In this document: piece by piece, positions 38,635 to 47,572 of the stretch
Position numbering within the stretch: position 1 is the first letter of the stretch
How the letters are laid out: each line of letters begins with the position of its first letter
DNA from: CAYUAI01 sp964442745
GTDB lineage: Bacteria; Pseudomonadota; Gammaproteobacteria; S012-40
Assembly: GCA_964442745.1 (NCBI GenBank)
Contig: CAYUAI010000015.1
Span: 1-64,000, forward strand
DNA length: 64,000 nucleotides
Reading direction: 5' to 3'
The notes under the pieces: model-generated
Databases searched by the model: none
What the model was told of the DNA's origin: nothing
Seen by the model: the letters and a program-made list of their open reading frames with translations, nothing else
Position numbers and translations under genes: made by a program

Positions 38635-39488
38635 AGATCAATGAGCAGCCCGTTGTTATTGATTGTGGTTTACAGCATTTAATGGGTATTATTCATCAGT
38701 CTGAGCAGTCAAATTCAAAAGGCGTTTTAATTGTTGTCGGAGGACCACAATATCGAGTGGGAAGTCATCGTCAGTTTCTTCTATTGGCTAGAGTGCTGGC
38801 CAATAACGGAATTCCTGTGATGCGATTCGATTATCGAGGGATGGGTGATAGCAGTGGAGATATCCGTACATTTGAGAATGTCAATGAAGATATCAGGACG
38901 GTCATTGATGTTTTTTTTCAGCAAGTCCCTGAACTTGAAAATGTCATATTATGGGGATTATGCGATGCGGCCTCAGCTGCACTATTTTATGGATATTCAG
39001 ATGAGCGTGTGAAAGGGATGGTTTTGCTTAATCCTTGGGTGAAAACAGAAGCGGGTGAGGCGAAAGCGTATTTAAAACATTATTATTTAACTCGCTTGCT
39101 AAGTCATGGCCTTTGGAAAAAATTATTAACCGGTCAGTTCCATTTTGGACGTTCCTTGAGATCCCTCTTTGATTTATCACGAACAGCTTATGTTGATAAA
39201 GGTGAGAGGGGTGCGGATAGTAACAGCGTGGCTTCGTTGCCTGACCGTATGTTGGAGGGATTAAAGCGTTTTAATGGGGATACCCTGATTATCCTGAGCG
39301 GAAATGATCTGACGGCGGATCAATTTTGTGATTTGATTGAGAATTCTCATGAATGGGATCAAACGTTAAAAAAGAAATCCGTGGAGTTTAGAAAATTATC
39401 GACAGCAAATCATACGTTTTCTAGTACTAATTGGCGTGCAGATGTTGAACATATAACACTGGCTTGGGTTAAAGGTATTCAATCATGA
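38631..39488 (+). CDS. Hydrolase 1, exosortase A-associated (alpha/beta hydrolase)
   Basis: The 285-residue protein has VVGGPQYRVGSHRQFLLLAR and VMRFDYRGMGDSSGD, typical of the first exosortase-linked hydrolase family (TIGR03100-like). The nucleophile elbow reads WGLCDAASA, so a cysteine takes the usual serine place. A late NHTFSS holds the catalytic histidine. It overlaps hydrolase 2 by 4 bases (ATGA), so the two are coupled. Confidence 0.9.
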   Translation: MKINEQPVVIDCGLQHLMGIIHQSEQSNSKGVLIVVGGPQYRVGSHRQFLLLARVLANNGIPVMRFDYRGMGDSSGDIRTFENVNEDIRTVIDVFFQQVPELENVILWGLCDAASAALFYGYSDERVKGMVLLNPWVKTEAGEAKAYLKHYYLTRLLSHGLWKKLLTGQFHFGRSLRSLFDLSRTAYVDKGERGADSNSVASLPDRMLEGLKRFNGDTLIILSGNDLTADQFCDLIENSHEWDQTLKKKSVEFRKLSTANHTFSSTNWRADVEHITLAWVKGIQS

Positions 39489-39904
39489 AAATGATTTGCT
39501 AGTAAAGAACAATGTTGGATGAAGGATGGGGTTTTTGGTTGAGATAGCTTTAAAGAAGTAGGATAATAATTAGTATCATAAAAAAATAGCATAGAATGTC
39601 TCTTGTTTATTCAACTAATCCTTTCTTTTTTTATTTCTTAAGATATTTCCTGTTGTGTTTACTCTCCAATTTTTTTCTAGTTTCATCAGCATCATCCCGT
39701 ATCGTTTAGCGAATGAGTTGCCCTCAAAACGGTTGATATACCACCTTTTGGTCATTTTTTATCCGCTCCAACTCTGGCAGACACCAGGGGCATGAGTTCA
39801 TCATAAAGCGCTTCTTATGGTAAGGTATGACTTTTGTTTTGCACAATACTTGGTTCATCTGTTCCATCGCTATTATGAATAGTGCAAAGACTGTAGGAGA
39901 TACG
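39489..39904. other. 416-bp intergenic region before kdsA
   Basis: The frame of kdsA runs open back to 39827, but this part has no family similarity. TAGGAG lies just before ATG 39905. The promoter of the kds genes is probably here. No RNA gene or clear terminator is seen. Confidence 0.4.
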
Positions 39905-40741
39905 ATGAAATTATGTGGATTTGACGTTGGTTTGACTCAGCCTTTTTTTTTAATGGCGGGGACTTGTGTTATCGAGAGCGAGCAAATGGCGATAGATACC
40001 GCCGGCGCGTTAAAGGAAATGACCGGGCGGCTTGGTATTCCATTTATTTACAAATCCTCATTTGATAAAGCAAACCGATCATCGGCGTCGAGTTTTCGTG
40101 GACCAGGACTCGCGGGCGGTTTGCGTATTTTGGATAACGTGAAACAACAAATCGGTGTGCCGATTTTAACCGATGTGCATGAGGATACTCCGCTTGACGA
40201 AGTGAGTGAGATTGTTGATGTACTACAGACACCGGCTTTTCTTTGTCGCCAAACCAACTTTATTCAACGGGTTGCGGCGGCAGGTAGGCCCGTGAACCTT
40301 AAGAAAGGACAATTTTTAGCCCCTTGGGATATGAAATACGTGGTTGATAAAGCGCGTGCGGTAGGCAATGAAAATATTATGGTATGTGAGCGAGGTGTTT
40401 CATTTGGTTATAACAATTTGGTTTCTGATATGCGCTCATTGGTCGTCATGAGAGAGACTCAGGCACCGGTGGTATTTGATGCGACCCATTCGGCACAATT
40501 GCCCGGTGGTCAGGGTCATCAGTCGGGTGGACAGCGGGAAATGGTGCCAGCATTAGCGAGAGCGGCGATGGCGGTCGGCGTCGCGGGCTTATTTATGGAA
40601 ACACATCCCGATCCAGATAATGCGATGAGTGATGGTCCTAACTCCTGGCCATTGCATAAGATGGAAGCTTTGCTTAAAGTATTGGTGAAAATTGACCAAG
40701 CTTGTAAAGAAGCTGGCGATATTGAAAATACCTTGGCATGA
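39905..40741 (+). CDS. kdsA: 3-deoxy-8-phosphooctulonate synthase
   Basis: The 278-residue enzyme joins phosphoenolpyruvate and arabinose 5-phosphate to Kdo 8-phosphate in the cytoplasm. The family marks are MAGTCVIESEQ, YKSSFDKANRSS, CRQTNFIQ and DATHSAQLPGGQG. I chose ATG 39905 because GGAG lies 5 bases upstream and the family starts here. It overlaps kdsC by 4 bases. Its place beside kdsC and kdsD makes a full route to Kdo, which could feed lipopolysaccharide or the EPS. Confidence 0.95.
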   Translation: MKLCGFDVGLTQPFFLMAGTCVIESEQMAIDTAGALKEMTGRLGIPFIYKSSFDKANRSSASSFRGPGLAGGLRILDNVKQQIGVPILTDVHEDTPLDEVSEIVDVLQTPAFLCRQTNFIQRVAAAGRPVNLKKGQFLAPWDMKYVVDKARAVGNENIMVCERGVSFGYNNLVSDMRSLVVMRETQAPVVFDATHSAQLPGGQGHQSGGQREMVPALARAAMAVGVAGLFMETHPDPDNAMSDGPNSWPLHKMEALLKVLVKIDQACKEAGDIENTLA

Positions 40742-41301
40742 TGAGTCATCTTAGCGAAGGGATTCAAAAAAAAGCATTAAAAATAAAATTGGTTATTTTT
40801 GATGTCGATGGGGTATTAACCGATGGTAGCTTAAGTTATAGTGCCGAAGGTGAGTCGATTAAACATTTTAATGTGAAAGACGGACTGGGTATTAAGTTGC
40901 TGATGAGCCATGGTATTGATGTCGCGGTCATTAGTGCCCGACAATCGTTACCTTTACAGCGCCGTATTGATGATCTTGGCATTCCATATTTTTTTTCTGG
41001 AGTACATAATAAATTACATGCATTTGACCAATTGATCCAGCAGCTGAATATTCATGCCGAAGAAGTGGCTTATGTCGGTGATGATGTGATTGATGTCCCG
41101 GTCATGAAGCAGGTTGGCCTGAGCTGTACCGTGCAAGATGGATATCCCTTAGTCAAAGAAATGGCCGATTGGGTCACTGAATCGGTCGGCGGGGCTGGAG
41201 CCGCCAGGGAAGTGGCTGATCTCATCTTATCCAGTAAAATGGCATTGCGTGACGCCTATCATTTTCTGTTAAATCCCGATCAAGATAAACGCAATTCTTA
41301 G
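40738..41301 (+). CDS. kdsC: Kdo 8-phosphate phosphatase (HAD family)
   Basis: The 187-residue HAD enzyme has the nucleophile motif FDVDGVLTDGSLSY and the later metal-binding VGDDVIDVPVMKQVG. It removes phosphate from Kdo 8-phosphate. Its length is typical for a cytoplasmic tetrameric KdsC. It starts inside the kdsA stop (ATGA) and is followed by kdsD after 71 bases. Confidence 0.93.
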   Translation: MMSHLSEGIQKKALKIKLVIFDVDGVLTDGSLSYSAEGESIKHFNVKDGLGIKLLMSHGIDVAVISARQSLPLQRRIDDLGIPYFFSGVHNKLHAFDQLIQQLNIHAEEVAYVGDDVIDVPVMKQVGLSCTVQDGYPLVKEMADWVTESVGGAGAAREVADLILSSKMALRDAYHFLLNPDQDKRNS

Positions 41302-41372
41302 AAATTTTCTGATTAGATGAGCGCTTTTAACGTGCCGATAGCGGTGTTATTTTAGGTGGTCTGTCATCAATT

Positions 41373-42404
41373 ATGAGCATAGAGCCAGTGGTGGTGACAG
41401 TGGGTTCAGAGAGTATTTATATGGATAAGGAAAATAATAAGTTTGCACTCGACGTTATTCGTGATGTATTGCAGAAAGAGGCGAATGCGGTTTTACATAT
41501 TGTCGGAACGATTGATCAGGTGTATCTTGATGCATTAGCGCTGATTATGGATAGCGATGGTAAGGTGGTGTTAACCGGGATGGGCAAGTCAGGTTTGGTG
41601 GCACGTAAAATTGCCGCCACTATGAGCAGTACTGGCACCTTAGCGGTTTTTATGCATCCAGCAGAAGCGGCGCATGGTGATCTTGGTATTGTGCAAAAAA
41701 ATGATGTGGTCATTGCCTTAGGTAAAAGCGGCGAAAGTAATGAATTAAATGAAGTGCTGCCTGTCATCAAAAAGCTTGGTGCCAAAATTATTGCGATTAC
41801 CGCCAATTCCCAGTCAACACTGGCTAAGTATGCGGATGCCGTGCTCGATGGTGGTGTGGCGGAAGAGGCTTGTCCCTATGATTTAGCACCAACAGCATCA
41901 ACGGCGGTGAGCATGGCCATTGGTGATGCGTTAGCTATTGCGCTCATGAAGCTCAATGATTTTCAACCCAATGATTTTGCGCTCTATCATCCTGGAGGGC
42001 GTTTGGGGCGTCGTTTGTTATTGCAAGTGAGGGATGTCATGGTGGCGATAGATCAGTGTGCCGTGCTAAAACCCAGTGAGTCTTCGATTAAAGATTTAAT
42101 TGTGGCATTGAGCCAATATGGCTTAGGTATTGTTTTATTTAGCGAAGGTGATGGTCATCTGGATGGCATTTTGACGGATGGTGATGTACGGCGTTTATTG
42201 GATGCTCATGGCGCAGAAATTTTTTCTCTCTCCATCAATGAGGTATTGATTCGAGCACCAACGGTGGTTAGTCAGGAGGTAATGGCGGTGCAAGCCTTAA
42301 AAGTGATGGAGGAAAGAAGTTCACCGCTTAACGTTTTACCCGTTGTGGATGATGGACGTTGTTATGGTATTATTCGTCTTCATGAATTATTACAAGTCGT
42401 TTAG
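41373..42404 (+). CDS. kdsD: Arabinose 5-phosphate isomerase
   Basis: The 343-residue protein has an N-terminal SIS domain (VLTGMGKSGLVARKIAATMS and GKSGESNEL) and two C-terminal CBS domains (RDVMVAIDQ; DVRRLLDAHG). It turns ribulose 5-phosphate into arabinose 5-phosphate for KdsA. The first ~20 residues are not conserved, so a start at ATG 41421 is possible. It is followed closely by the lipoprotein gene. Confidence 0.93.
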   Translation: MSIEPVVVTVGSESIYMDKENNKFALDVIRDVLQKEANAVLHIVGTIDQVYLDALALIMDSDGKVVLTGMGKSGLVARKIAATMSSTGTLAVFMHPAEAAHGDLGIVQKNDVVIALGKSGESNELNEVLPVIKKLGAKIIAITANSQSTLAKYADAVLDGGVAEEACPYDLAPTASTAVSMAIGDALAIALMKLNDFQPNDFALYHPGGRLGRRLLLQVRDVMVAIDQCAVLKPSESSIKDLIVALSQYGLGIVLFSEGDGHLDGILTDGDVRRLLDAHGAEIFSLSINEVLIRAPTVVSQEVMAVQALKVMEERSSPLNVLPVVDDGRCYGIIRLHELLQVV

Positions 42405-42418
42405 GGGGGCTGTATCGT

Positions 42419-44260
42419 ATGAGAATTGAAGGGATTCAAGGATGGTTAATGTTATTGGCAGTGATGGCCAATTTTTTATTGATCACGTCATGTAGTGTAA
42501 GTGAACCCTATCTAATGATAGAAAAAGTACGGGTGAATGAATCGGAGTTACAGGCGAATATCGTTGTGTCGCTGTCACATGCGGCGAAACAACAAGCCAC
42601 CGTTCATTATGAAACCGTAGAAATTTCTGCCGATCAACCGCAGGATTTTGTGGCACAATCGGGTGACATTGTTTTTCTTCCGGGTGAAACCACAAAAAAT
42701 ATTATGGTTCCCATTGTCAAAGACAGTGTGGTGGAGGGGGAAGAAGAATTTGCGATTAAATTCAGTCAACCGTTAAATATAACATTTCGCACCAAGCAAG
42801 GTGTCACTGAAAATTTGATGATGGTTTCAGTGATTGATGATACGCCATTGCCTGAGATTAATTTTGATACAACCGAGCTAATCATTGACGAAGCGGATAA
42901 AATCATTAATGTGGCGGCGACGCTAAGCGTGCCTAGCTCTGTCCCCGTTATTGTTGTCATAAAATTTCGAGGTAGCGCCTTGCCTGATGAAGATTTTTCA
43001 CTCGTGTCGAATGGGCGTTTAGTTTTTTCTCCCGGAGAACAAACGGCGAGCATTAGCGTTGCTATTCGCGATGACACTGAAGCGGAATGTGATGAGTTTT
43101 TGGATTTGCAAATGCATACGGCTTCGAATGTCACATTGGGAGAAAGCGCCATGCTGCGGCTGAAAATTACCGATAATGATGTGACGGGTAAAGATATCAA
43201 GGTGGGGCATCGCGAGTTATTAAAACAGCCCAGCGAGGCAGCACAACGAGCGAATGATGGCGATCGAGTTGTGATTATGGCGGGTGATTATTCGGGAGAT
43301 GTAGCGGTTTGGAAACAGCAACATTTGCTGATTTGTGGTGTACCAGAAGGGGTGGTTTTACACGCCAATGGGCAATCTGCACAAGGTAAAGCGATTTGGG
43401 TGACTCAAGGCAAGCACATTGAAGTACAGAATATCACGTTTAAAGACGCAAAGGTGAGGGATAAAAATGGCGCGGGGATTCGCGCAGAAGGTGAGTTATT
43501 AAAAGTGAGTAATTGTGCTTTTGAAAACAACGAAAGTGGTATTTTATCTAGCAATATAGAAAAAGCGACGATCCGTGTGGCTTTTTCTCGGTTTATCAAC
43601 AATGGGATAAGCAATGGTCGAGTGCATAATATTTACATAGGAAGAATTGCACATTTTGATTTGTTATACAGTGTATTGCATGGCGCGGTGGTCGGTCACA
43701 ATGTAAAAACTCGAGCACGTGTTAATCAGCTTTTTTACAATAGAATATTTGATGGTCGCACGGGGCGTGCGAGTTACCAAGTGGACGTGTCGGGTGGTGG
43801 TGATGCGATGCTCATTGGTAATGTAATACAGCAATCTGCCGAGGCAGAAAATTCAACCATTATTGCCTTTGGTATGGAAGGTTTAAGCGCCGGTAAAAAC
43901 CGTTTATATATGGCCAATAATACCATTGTTAATGGACGTCATAGTGGGGTGTTTATTCGTGCTAAGCCGGGCATAGAGCTGGTTGGCGAAAATAATTTAT
44001 TTGTAGGGAATGGTGAGTTTGCGGCGACGTGGACTTCTCAAAATGCCAATATTGCAGTGACTGATAAAGCTGAATTTGTTGGCTATGACAATTTACATTT
44101 TGGCTTGCAGACAACGTCTCAAGCCATTGACGCGGGTGCTTCTATATCTAGCGCAGAAGCAGGAAATGCTGCCGCTCAATATGAAATTACTGATGATGCT
44201 TTTTTAATAAAGCGGTTTGTCAAAAATCAAATCGATGTGGGGGCTCATGAATATTTTTAG
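42419..44260 (+). CDS. Calx-beta and parallel beta-helix lipoprotein
   Basis: The 613-residue protein starts with a signal peptide and a lipobox, LLITSC, so Cys25 or near is probably lipidated. Two Calx-beta-like repeats follow (residues ~35-145 and ~145-260; HYETVEISADQPQDFVAQSG and PDEDFSLVSNGRLVFSPGEQ, each ending in a DDT/DND turn). The remainder is a right-handed beta-helix (AKVRDKNGAGIRAEG; NNTIVNGRHSGVFIRAKPG) like those in polysaccharide lyases and epimerases. It may bind or cut the EPS at the outer membrane. It lies 14 bases after kdsD. Confidence 0.78.
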   Translation: MRIEGIQGWLMLLAVMANFLLITSCSVSEPYLMIEKVRVNESELQANIVVSLSHAAKQQATVHYETVEISADQPQDFVAQSGDIVFLPGETTKNIMVPIVKDSVVEGEEEFAIKFSQPLNITFRTKQGVTENLMMVSVIDDTPLPEINFDTTELIIDEADKIINVAATLSVPSSVPVIVVIKFRGSALPDEDFSLVSNGRLVFSPGEQTASISVAIRDDTEAECDEFLDLQMHTASNVTLGESAMLRLKITDNDVTGKDIKVGHRELLKQPSEAAQRANDGDRVVIMAGDYSGDVAVWKQQHLLICGVPEGVVLHANGQSAQGKAIWVTQGKHIEVQNITFKDAKVRDKNGAGIRAEGELLKVSNCAFENNESGILSSNIEKATIRVAFSRFINNGISNGRVHNIYIGRIAHFDLLYSVLHGAVVGHNVKTRARVNQLFYNRIFDGRTGRASYQVDVSGGGDAMLIGNVIQQSAEAENSTIIAFGMEGLSAGKNRLYMANNTIVNGRHSGVFIRAKPGIELVGENNLFVGNGEFAATWTSQNANIAVTDKAEFVGYDNLHFGLQTTSQAIDAGASISSAEAGNAAAQYEITDDAFLIKRFVKNQIDVGAHEYF

Positions 44261-44336
44261 GGCATTTAGGCGAGATGATCTAACAGGCTCGCTAATGTTT
44301 CGGTGCTGCCACCGTAGATAATGAAAAATAATCATT

Positions 44337-44375
44337 AAAAACCGGCATTGGACAGTCTTCTCGATTGTCCAATGC
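44337..44375 (-). terminator. Intrinsic terminator of the decarboxylase operon
   Basis: A perfect 10-bp stem (arms 44345-44354 and 44366-44375) is followed on the minus strand by a CGGTTTTT stretch. It lies ~90 bases past the end of the leftward decarboxylase gene. Confidence 0.75.
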
Positions 44376-44461
44376 TAAACTCATCAAGTGGGGGATGTGA
44401 CAATGATAGTTTATGCCCGAGCTGAGTATAGGCGCTTGCGGAATTATGGTAGATACGACCT

Positions 44462-45691
44462 TTATACCAGCACTTCGATGACAGCGGGGTGGCTCAGAAA
44501 TTTTTCTGGACTAGCCGTGTATCCATACGCACCTGATTGGAAAACTACCACGAAATCGCCAACCTCGGCCTGGGTTAAGGACATTTTATTCGCCAAAATA
44601 TCAAGCGGAGTGCATAGTGGGCCGACCACATTGACTTGCGCTTGTTCCCCAGTGACTTTATTGCCAATGCATGTCGGATAATTTTTTCTGATGACTTGAC
44701 CAAAATTTCCAGAGGCGGCGAGGTGATGATGTAAACCACCGTCACTAATTAAAAAAGTTTCACCGCGGGAGATTTTTTTGTCGATAATTTTACAAACGTA
44801 TACACCGGCTTCCCCCACTAAATACCGACCAAGTTCGATCACGATTTCTGCTTCGGGCAGTTTATTTTTTACTGTGGGTAATAAGCGTACCAGGTTGTCT
44901 GCAATGGGCTGAGTGGTTAAACGGGTATCGCCGGGAAAATAAGGGATACCAAAGCCACCACCGATATTAAGTAATCGGGGAGCACAGGGGGCGAACTCGG
45001 TTAAGCGATAGGCTAACTCAAATGTTTTGTTGTGAGCGTCGATAATGCTATCTGCATTTAAGTTTTGCGAGCCACTGAAAATATGAAACCCATAAAAATC
45101 GAGCTTCAGTTCAGTTAAGCGTTTTAAGGTGTTTGGTACTTGTTCTGCATCAATGCCAAATTGTTTAGGGCCGCCACTCATTTTCATGCCGGAGGTTTTC
45201 AGTTCGAAATCAGGATTGACCCGAATGGCAACTTTTGGCATTAGCTTCATTTCGTTGGCAAATTTGGCAATCCGTTCCATTTCATGGTCAGACTCCATAT
45301 TGATGACAATATTCGCCGCAATGGCTTGCCGTAATTCCTTATCCGTTTTGCCGGGGCCGGCGAAACTGATATGCTGACGAGCCATATGGGTATCTAATGC
45401 GGTTTTCATTTCACCCGCGGAGGCGAGATCGAAGCCATCGACAAGGGTTGCCATGAGTTGCACCAGGGCGGGCATGGGGTTCGCCTTGATCGCATAATGT
45501 AAATGTATATCTGTTGGTAAGGTATTGCGCAGGGATTGCACTCGATGTTTAATTAGTTGGCGATCATAGGCGTAAAAAGGGGTTTGGCCAATTTGTTCGG
45601 CGAGTTGGGGTATCTCTACGCCTCCGACGACCAAACTGTTATTTTGTGTAGTAAATTGATCCATGGGAGGGTGCTGTGGGATACTTTTCAT
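44462..45691 (-). CDS. PLP-dependent decarboxylase, exosortase A-associated
   Basis: The 409-residue enzyme belongs to the fold III (alanine racemase-like) decarboxylases, similar to diaminopimelate or ornithine decarboxylases. The PLP lysine lies in HYAIKANPMP near residue 68. A glycine-rich phosphate clamp LLNIGGGFGIPYF and the motif GPLCTPLD, with the conserved cysteine, follow. It matches the exosortase-linked decarboxylase (TIGR03099-like). It starts 6 bases after the ligase gene and would supply an amine or amino alcohol, or decarboxylate an ACP-linked amino acid. Confidence 0.9.
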   Translation of the reverse strand: MKSIPQHPPMDQFTTQNNSLVVGGVEIPQLAEQIGQTPFYAYDRQLIKHRVQSLRNTLPTDIHLHYAIKANPMPALVQLMATLVDGFDLASAGEMKTALDTHMARQHISFAGPGKTDKELRQAIAANIVINMESDHEMERIAKFANEMKLMPKVAIRVNPDFELKTSGMKMSGGPKQFGIDAEQVPNTLKRLTELKLDFYGFHIFSGSQNLNADSIIDAHNKTFELAYRLTEFAPCAPRLLNIGGGFGIPYFPGDTRLTTQPIADNLVRLLPTVKNKLPEAEIVIELGRYLVGEAGVYVCKIIDKKISRGETFLISDGGLHHHLAASGNFGQVIRKNYPTCIGNKVTGEQAQVNVVGPLCTPLDILANKMSLTQAEVGDFVVVFQSGAYGYTASPEKFLSHPAVIEVLV

Positions 45692-45697
45692 GGTGTG

Positions 45698-47272
45698 TTA
45701 TTCCTGGAATAATGAGGCATATTTTTGCGACAGCTGTTTGCGATCAATTTTGCCATTGGGGTTTTTTGGCAGGGTTTCAATAAATTCAATATGACTCGGC
45801 AGCATGAAGTTAGGCAGGCGTTTTTTGCATTCGGCTAATAACTTTTCGGGATTGCCCTGATTGGCATGGGTGGCGATGACCACAATCGCCTGTCCGAGAA
45901 CCGGATGTGCAATCCCCAATACCGCCGTTTCTGATACCAGGCCTGAGGCATAAATGACTTCTTCCACCTCCGTTGGACTAACTCGATAACCCGAGGTTTT
46001 GATCATGTCATCTTTGCGGGCAACAAAATACAAGAAGCCCGCTTCATCCATTTTTACTGTATCACCTGACCAAACCGCAATTTCGGGTAAGGTTAAGCCA
46101 CTCTCTTGGGTGGGAACGGGTTTGAAGTGTTGGGCGGTTTTTTGTGAATCATTCCAATAACCCAAAGAGACAAGCGCACCGCGGTGTACCAGTTCACCTG
46201 GCTCGCCGGGACCGCATAAGCTGCCATCTTCCCGGACGACCATGACCGCTGCATTAGGTATGGCTTTGCCGATGGAATCTGGGCGTTTATCAATATGTTC
46301 GGGAGATAAATAGGTGGAACGAAAGGCTTCGGTCAAGCCGTACATCAAAAAGGGTTTAGCCTTAGGTAAGGCGGCTCGCAGCGCATTTAATGTGGCTTTA
46401 GGCATTGCGCCCCCTGAGTTGGTGAAATAGCGCAGGGTGTCATTTGCTTGCGGTTGCCAGGTTAATTGAGCTAATTGATTCCAAAGCGGGGGAACACCCG
46501 CGAGGCCAGTGATTTGGTGTTTAGTTACCGCCTTAGTTACATCTCTTGGCAATAAATAATCGAGCAAGGTAACTTTTGCACCCACATGAAATGCGGTGGT
46601 GAGCTGGCTTAATCCATAATCAAAACTAAAGGGTAGGACGGCAAGCAGATTGTCGTTGGCCGTATTTTCCAAATATTCTGCCACGCTTTTTGCACCGGTG
46701 ATCATATTCCTGTGGGATAATACTACGCCTTTGGGGCTGCCAGTGCTGCCTGATGTGTACAAAATAGCAGCAATGTCGCTGTCAATGATTCGGTGAGCCG
46801 CCTGGGTTTGCTGTTGTGGTAAATGTTCCCAATATTGTATTTGATAATGTACGTGACTTGCTGGTGGTGGTGATTTATTGCTGGTATCAATTACGCTGAA
46901 CAAATCATGGCAGTCATCTAACACAGGTTTCAATTGGTTTAGCCGGTCATGGCTTGTGATGAGAAGGCGAACGTTGCAATCTTTTAAAATATAGGCCACT
47001 TGCTCTGGTTTTAACTGTGGGTTGATGGGCACAAAAACCCCACCTGCATACGAGGTTGCAAAAAAAGCAATGACAGTTTCCGGTTGCTTGGGTAAATAAA
47101 TCGCGACTCGCTCACCGCGTGCTAACCCTTGAGCAAGTAAACCTTGCCCGATGGTGATGATGCGTTGCGCCAAAGTTTGGTAATTAATCGTGACTTGTTT
47201 ATGGGTGATGGCCGGGGCGTCCGGTGTTTTTTCAGCGGACAGGGTAATAAATTCGTGCAGTTGTTTAGGCAT
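45698..47272 (-). CDS. Acyl-CoA ligase (AMP-forming), exosortase A-associated
   Basis: The 524-residue ANL-family enzyme has the AMP-binding loop AAILYTSGSTGSPKGVVLSH near residue 170, LMYGLTEAFRST, and the C-terminal catalytic lysine in LPKNPNGKIDRKQL. It would activate a carboxylic acid as an adenylate and load it onto CoA or the acyl carrier protein of this module. It matches the exosortase-linked ligase family (TIGR03098-like). It is the first gene of the leftward operon. Confidence 0.9.
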   Translation of the reverse strand: MPKQLHEFITLSAEKTPDAPAITHKQVTINYQTLAQRIITIGQGLLAQGLARGERVAIYLPKQPETVIAFFATSYAGGVFVPINPQLKPEQVAYILKDCNVRLLITSHDRLNQLKPVLDDCHDLFSVIDTSNKSPPPASHVHYQIQYWEHLPQQQTQAAHRIIDSDIAAILYTSGSTGSPKGVVLSHRNMITGAKSVAEYLENTANDNLLAVLPFSFDYGLSQLTTAFHVGAKVTLLDYLLPRDVTKAVTKHQITGLAGVPPLWNQLAQLTWQPQANDTLRYFTNSGGAMPKATLNALRAALPKAKPFLMYGLTEAFRSTYLSPEHIDKRPDSIGKAIPNAAVMVVREDGSLCGPGEPGELVHRGALVSLGYWNDSQKTAQHFKPVPTQESGLTLPEIAVWSGDTVKMDEAGFLYFVARKDDMIKTSGYRVSPTEVEEVIYASGLVSETAVLGIAHPVLGQAIVVIATHANQGNPEKLLAECKKRLPNFMLPSHIEFIETLPKNPNGKIDRKQLSQKYASLFQE

Positions 47273-47358
47273 AATACTTTGATTCGAATAAAAATGAGTT
47301 TTAGCTAGATTACTGGTAGATCACAAGTGTGCTATTTTATGAGCCTATTTTTTGTTTT

Positions 47359-47397
47359 GCCACATAAATTCATTGTGATGATGTGAATTTATGTGGC
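47359..47397. promoter_or_regulatory. Perfect 14-bp inverted repeat in a divergent promoter region
   Basis: The arms (47359-47372 and 47384-47397) are fully complementary, with an 11-base loop. It lies between the leftward ligase operon and the rightward rfb genes. No good T-tract follows on either strand, so an operator or leader RNA hairpin is more likely than a terminator. Confidence 0.5.
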
Positions 47398-47572
47398 GTT
47401 GGTTTATTGACTTCATGACTCCAAAGCTTACCTGAGATTTTATACCATGGATTACATTTTAGCAGGTTTGGATAGTCTCCTAGGTAAACATCGGGTGCGA
47501 TTTAGTGGAATCGTTAGCCTGTTTCATTACTGAGTCGGTGATTTTAGTGAAAAATTTTGAAAGGGAAAATCA

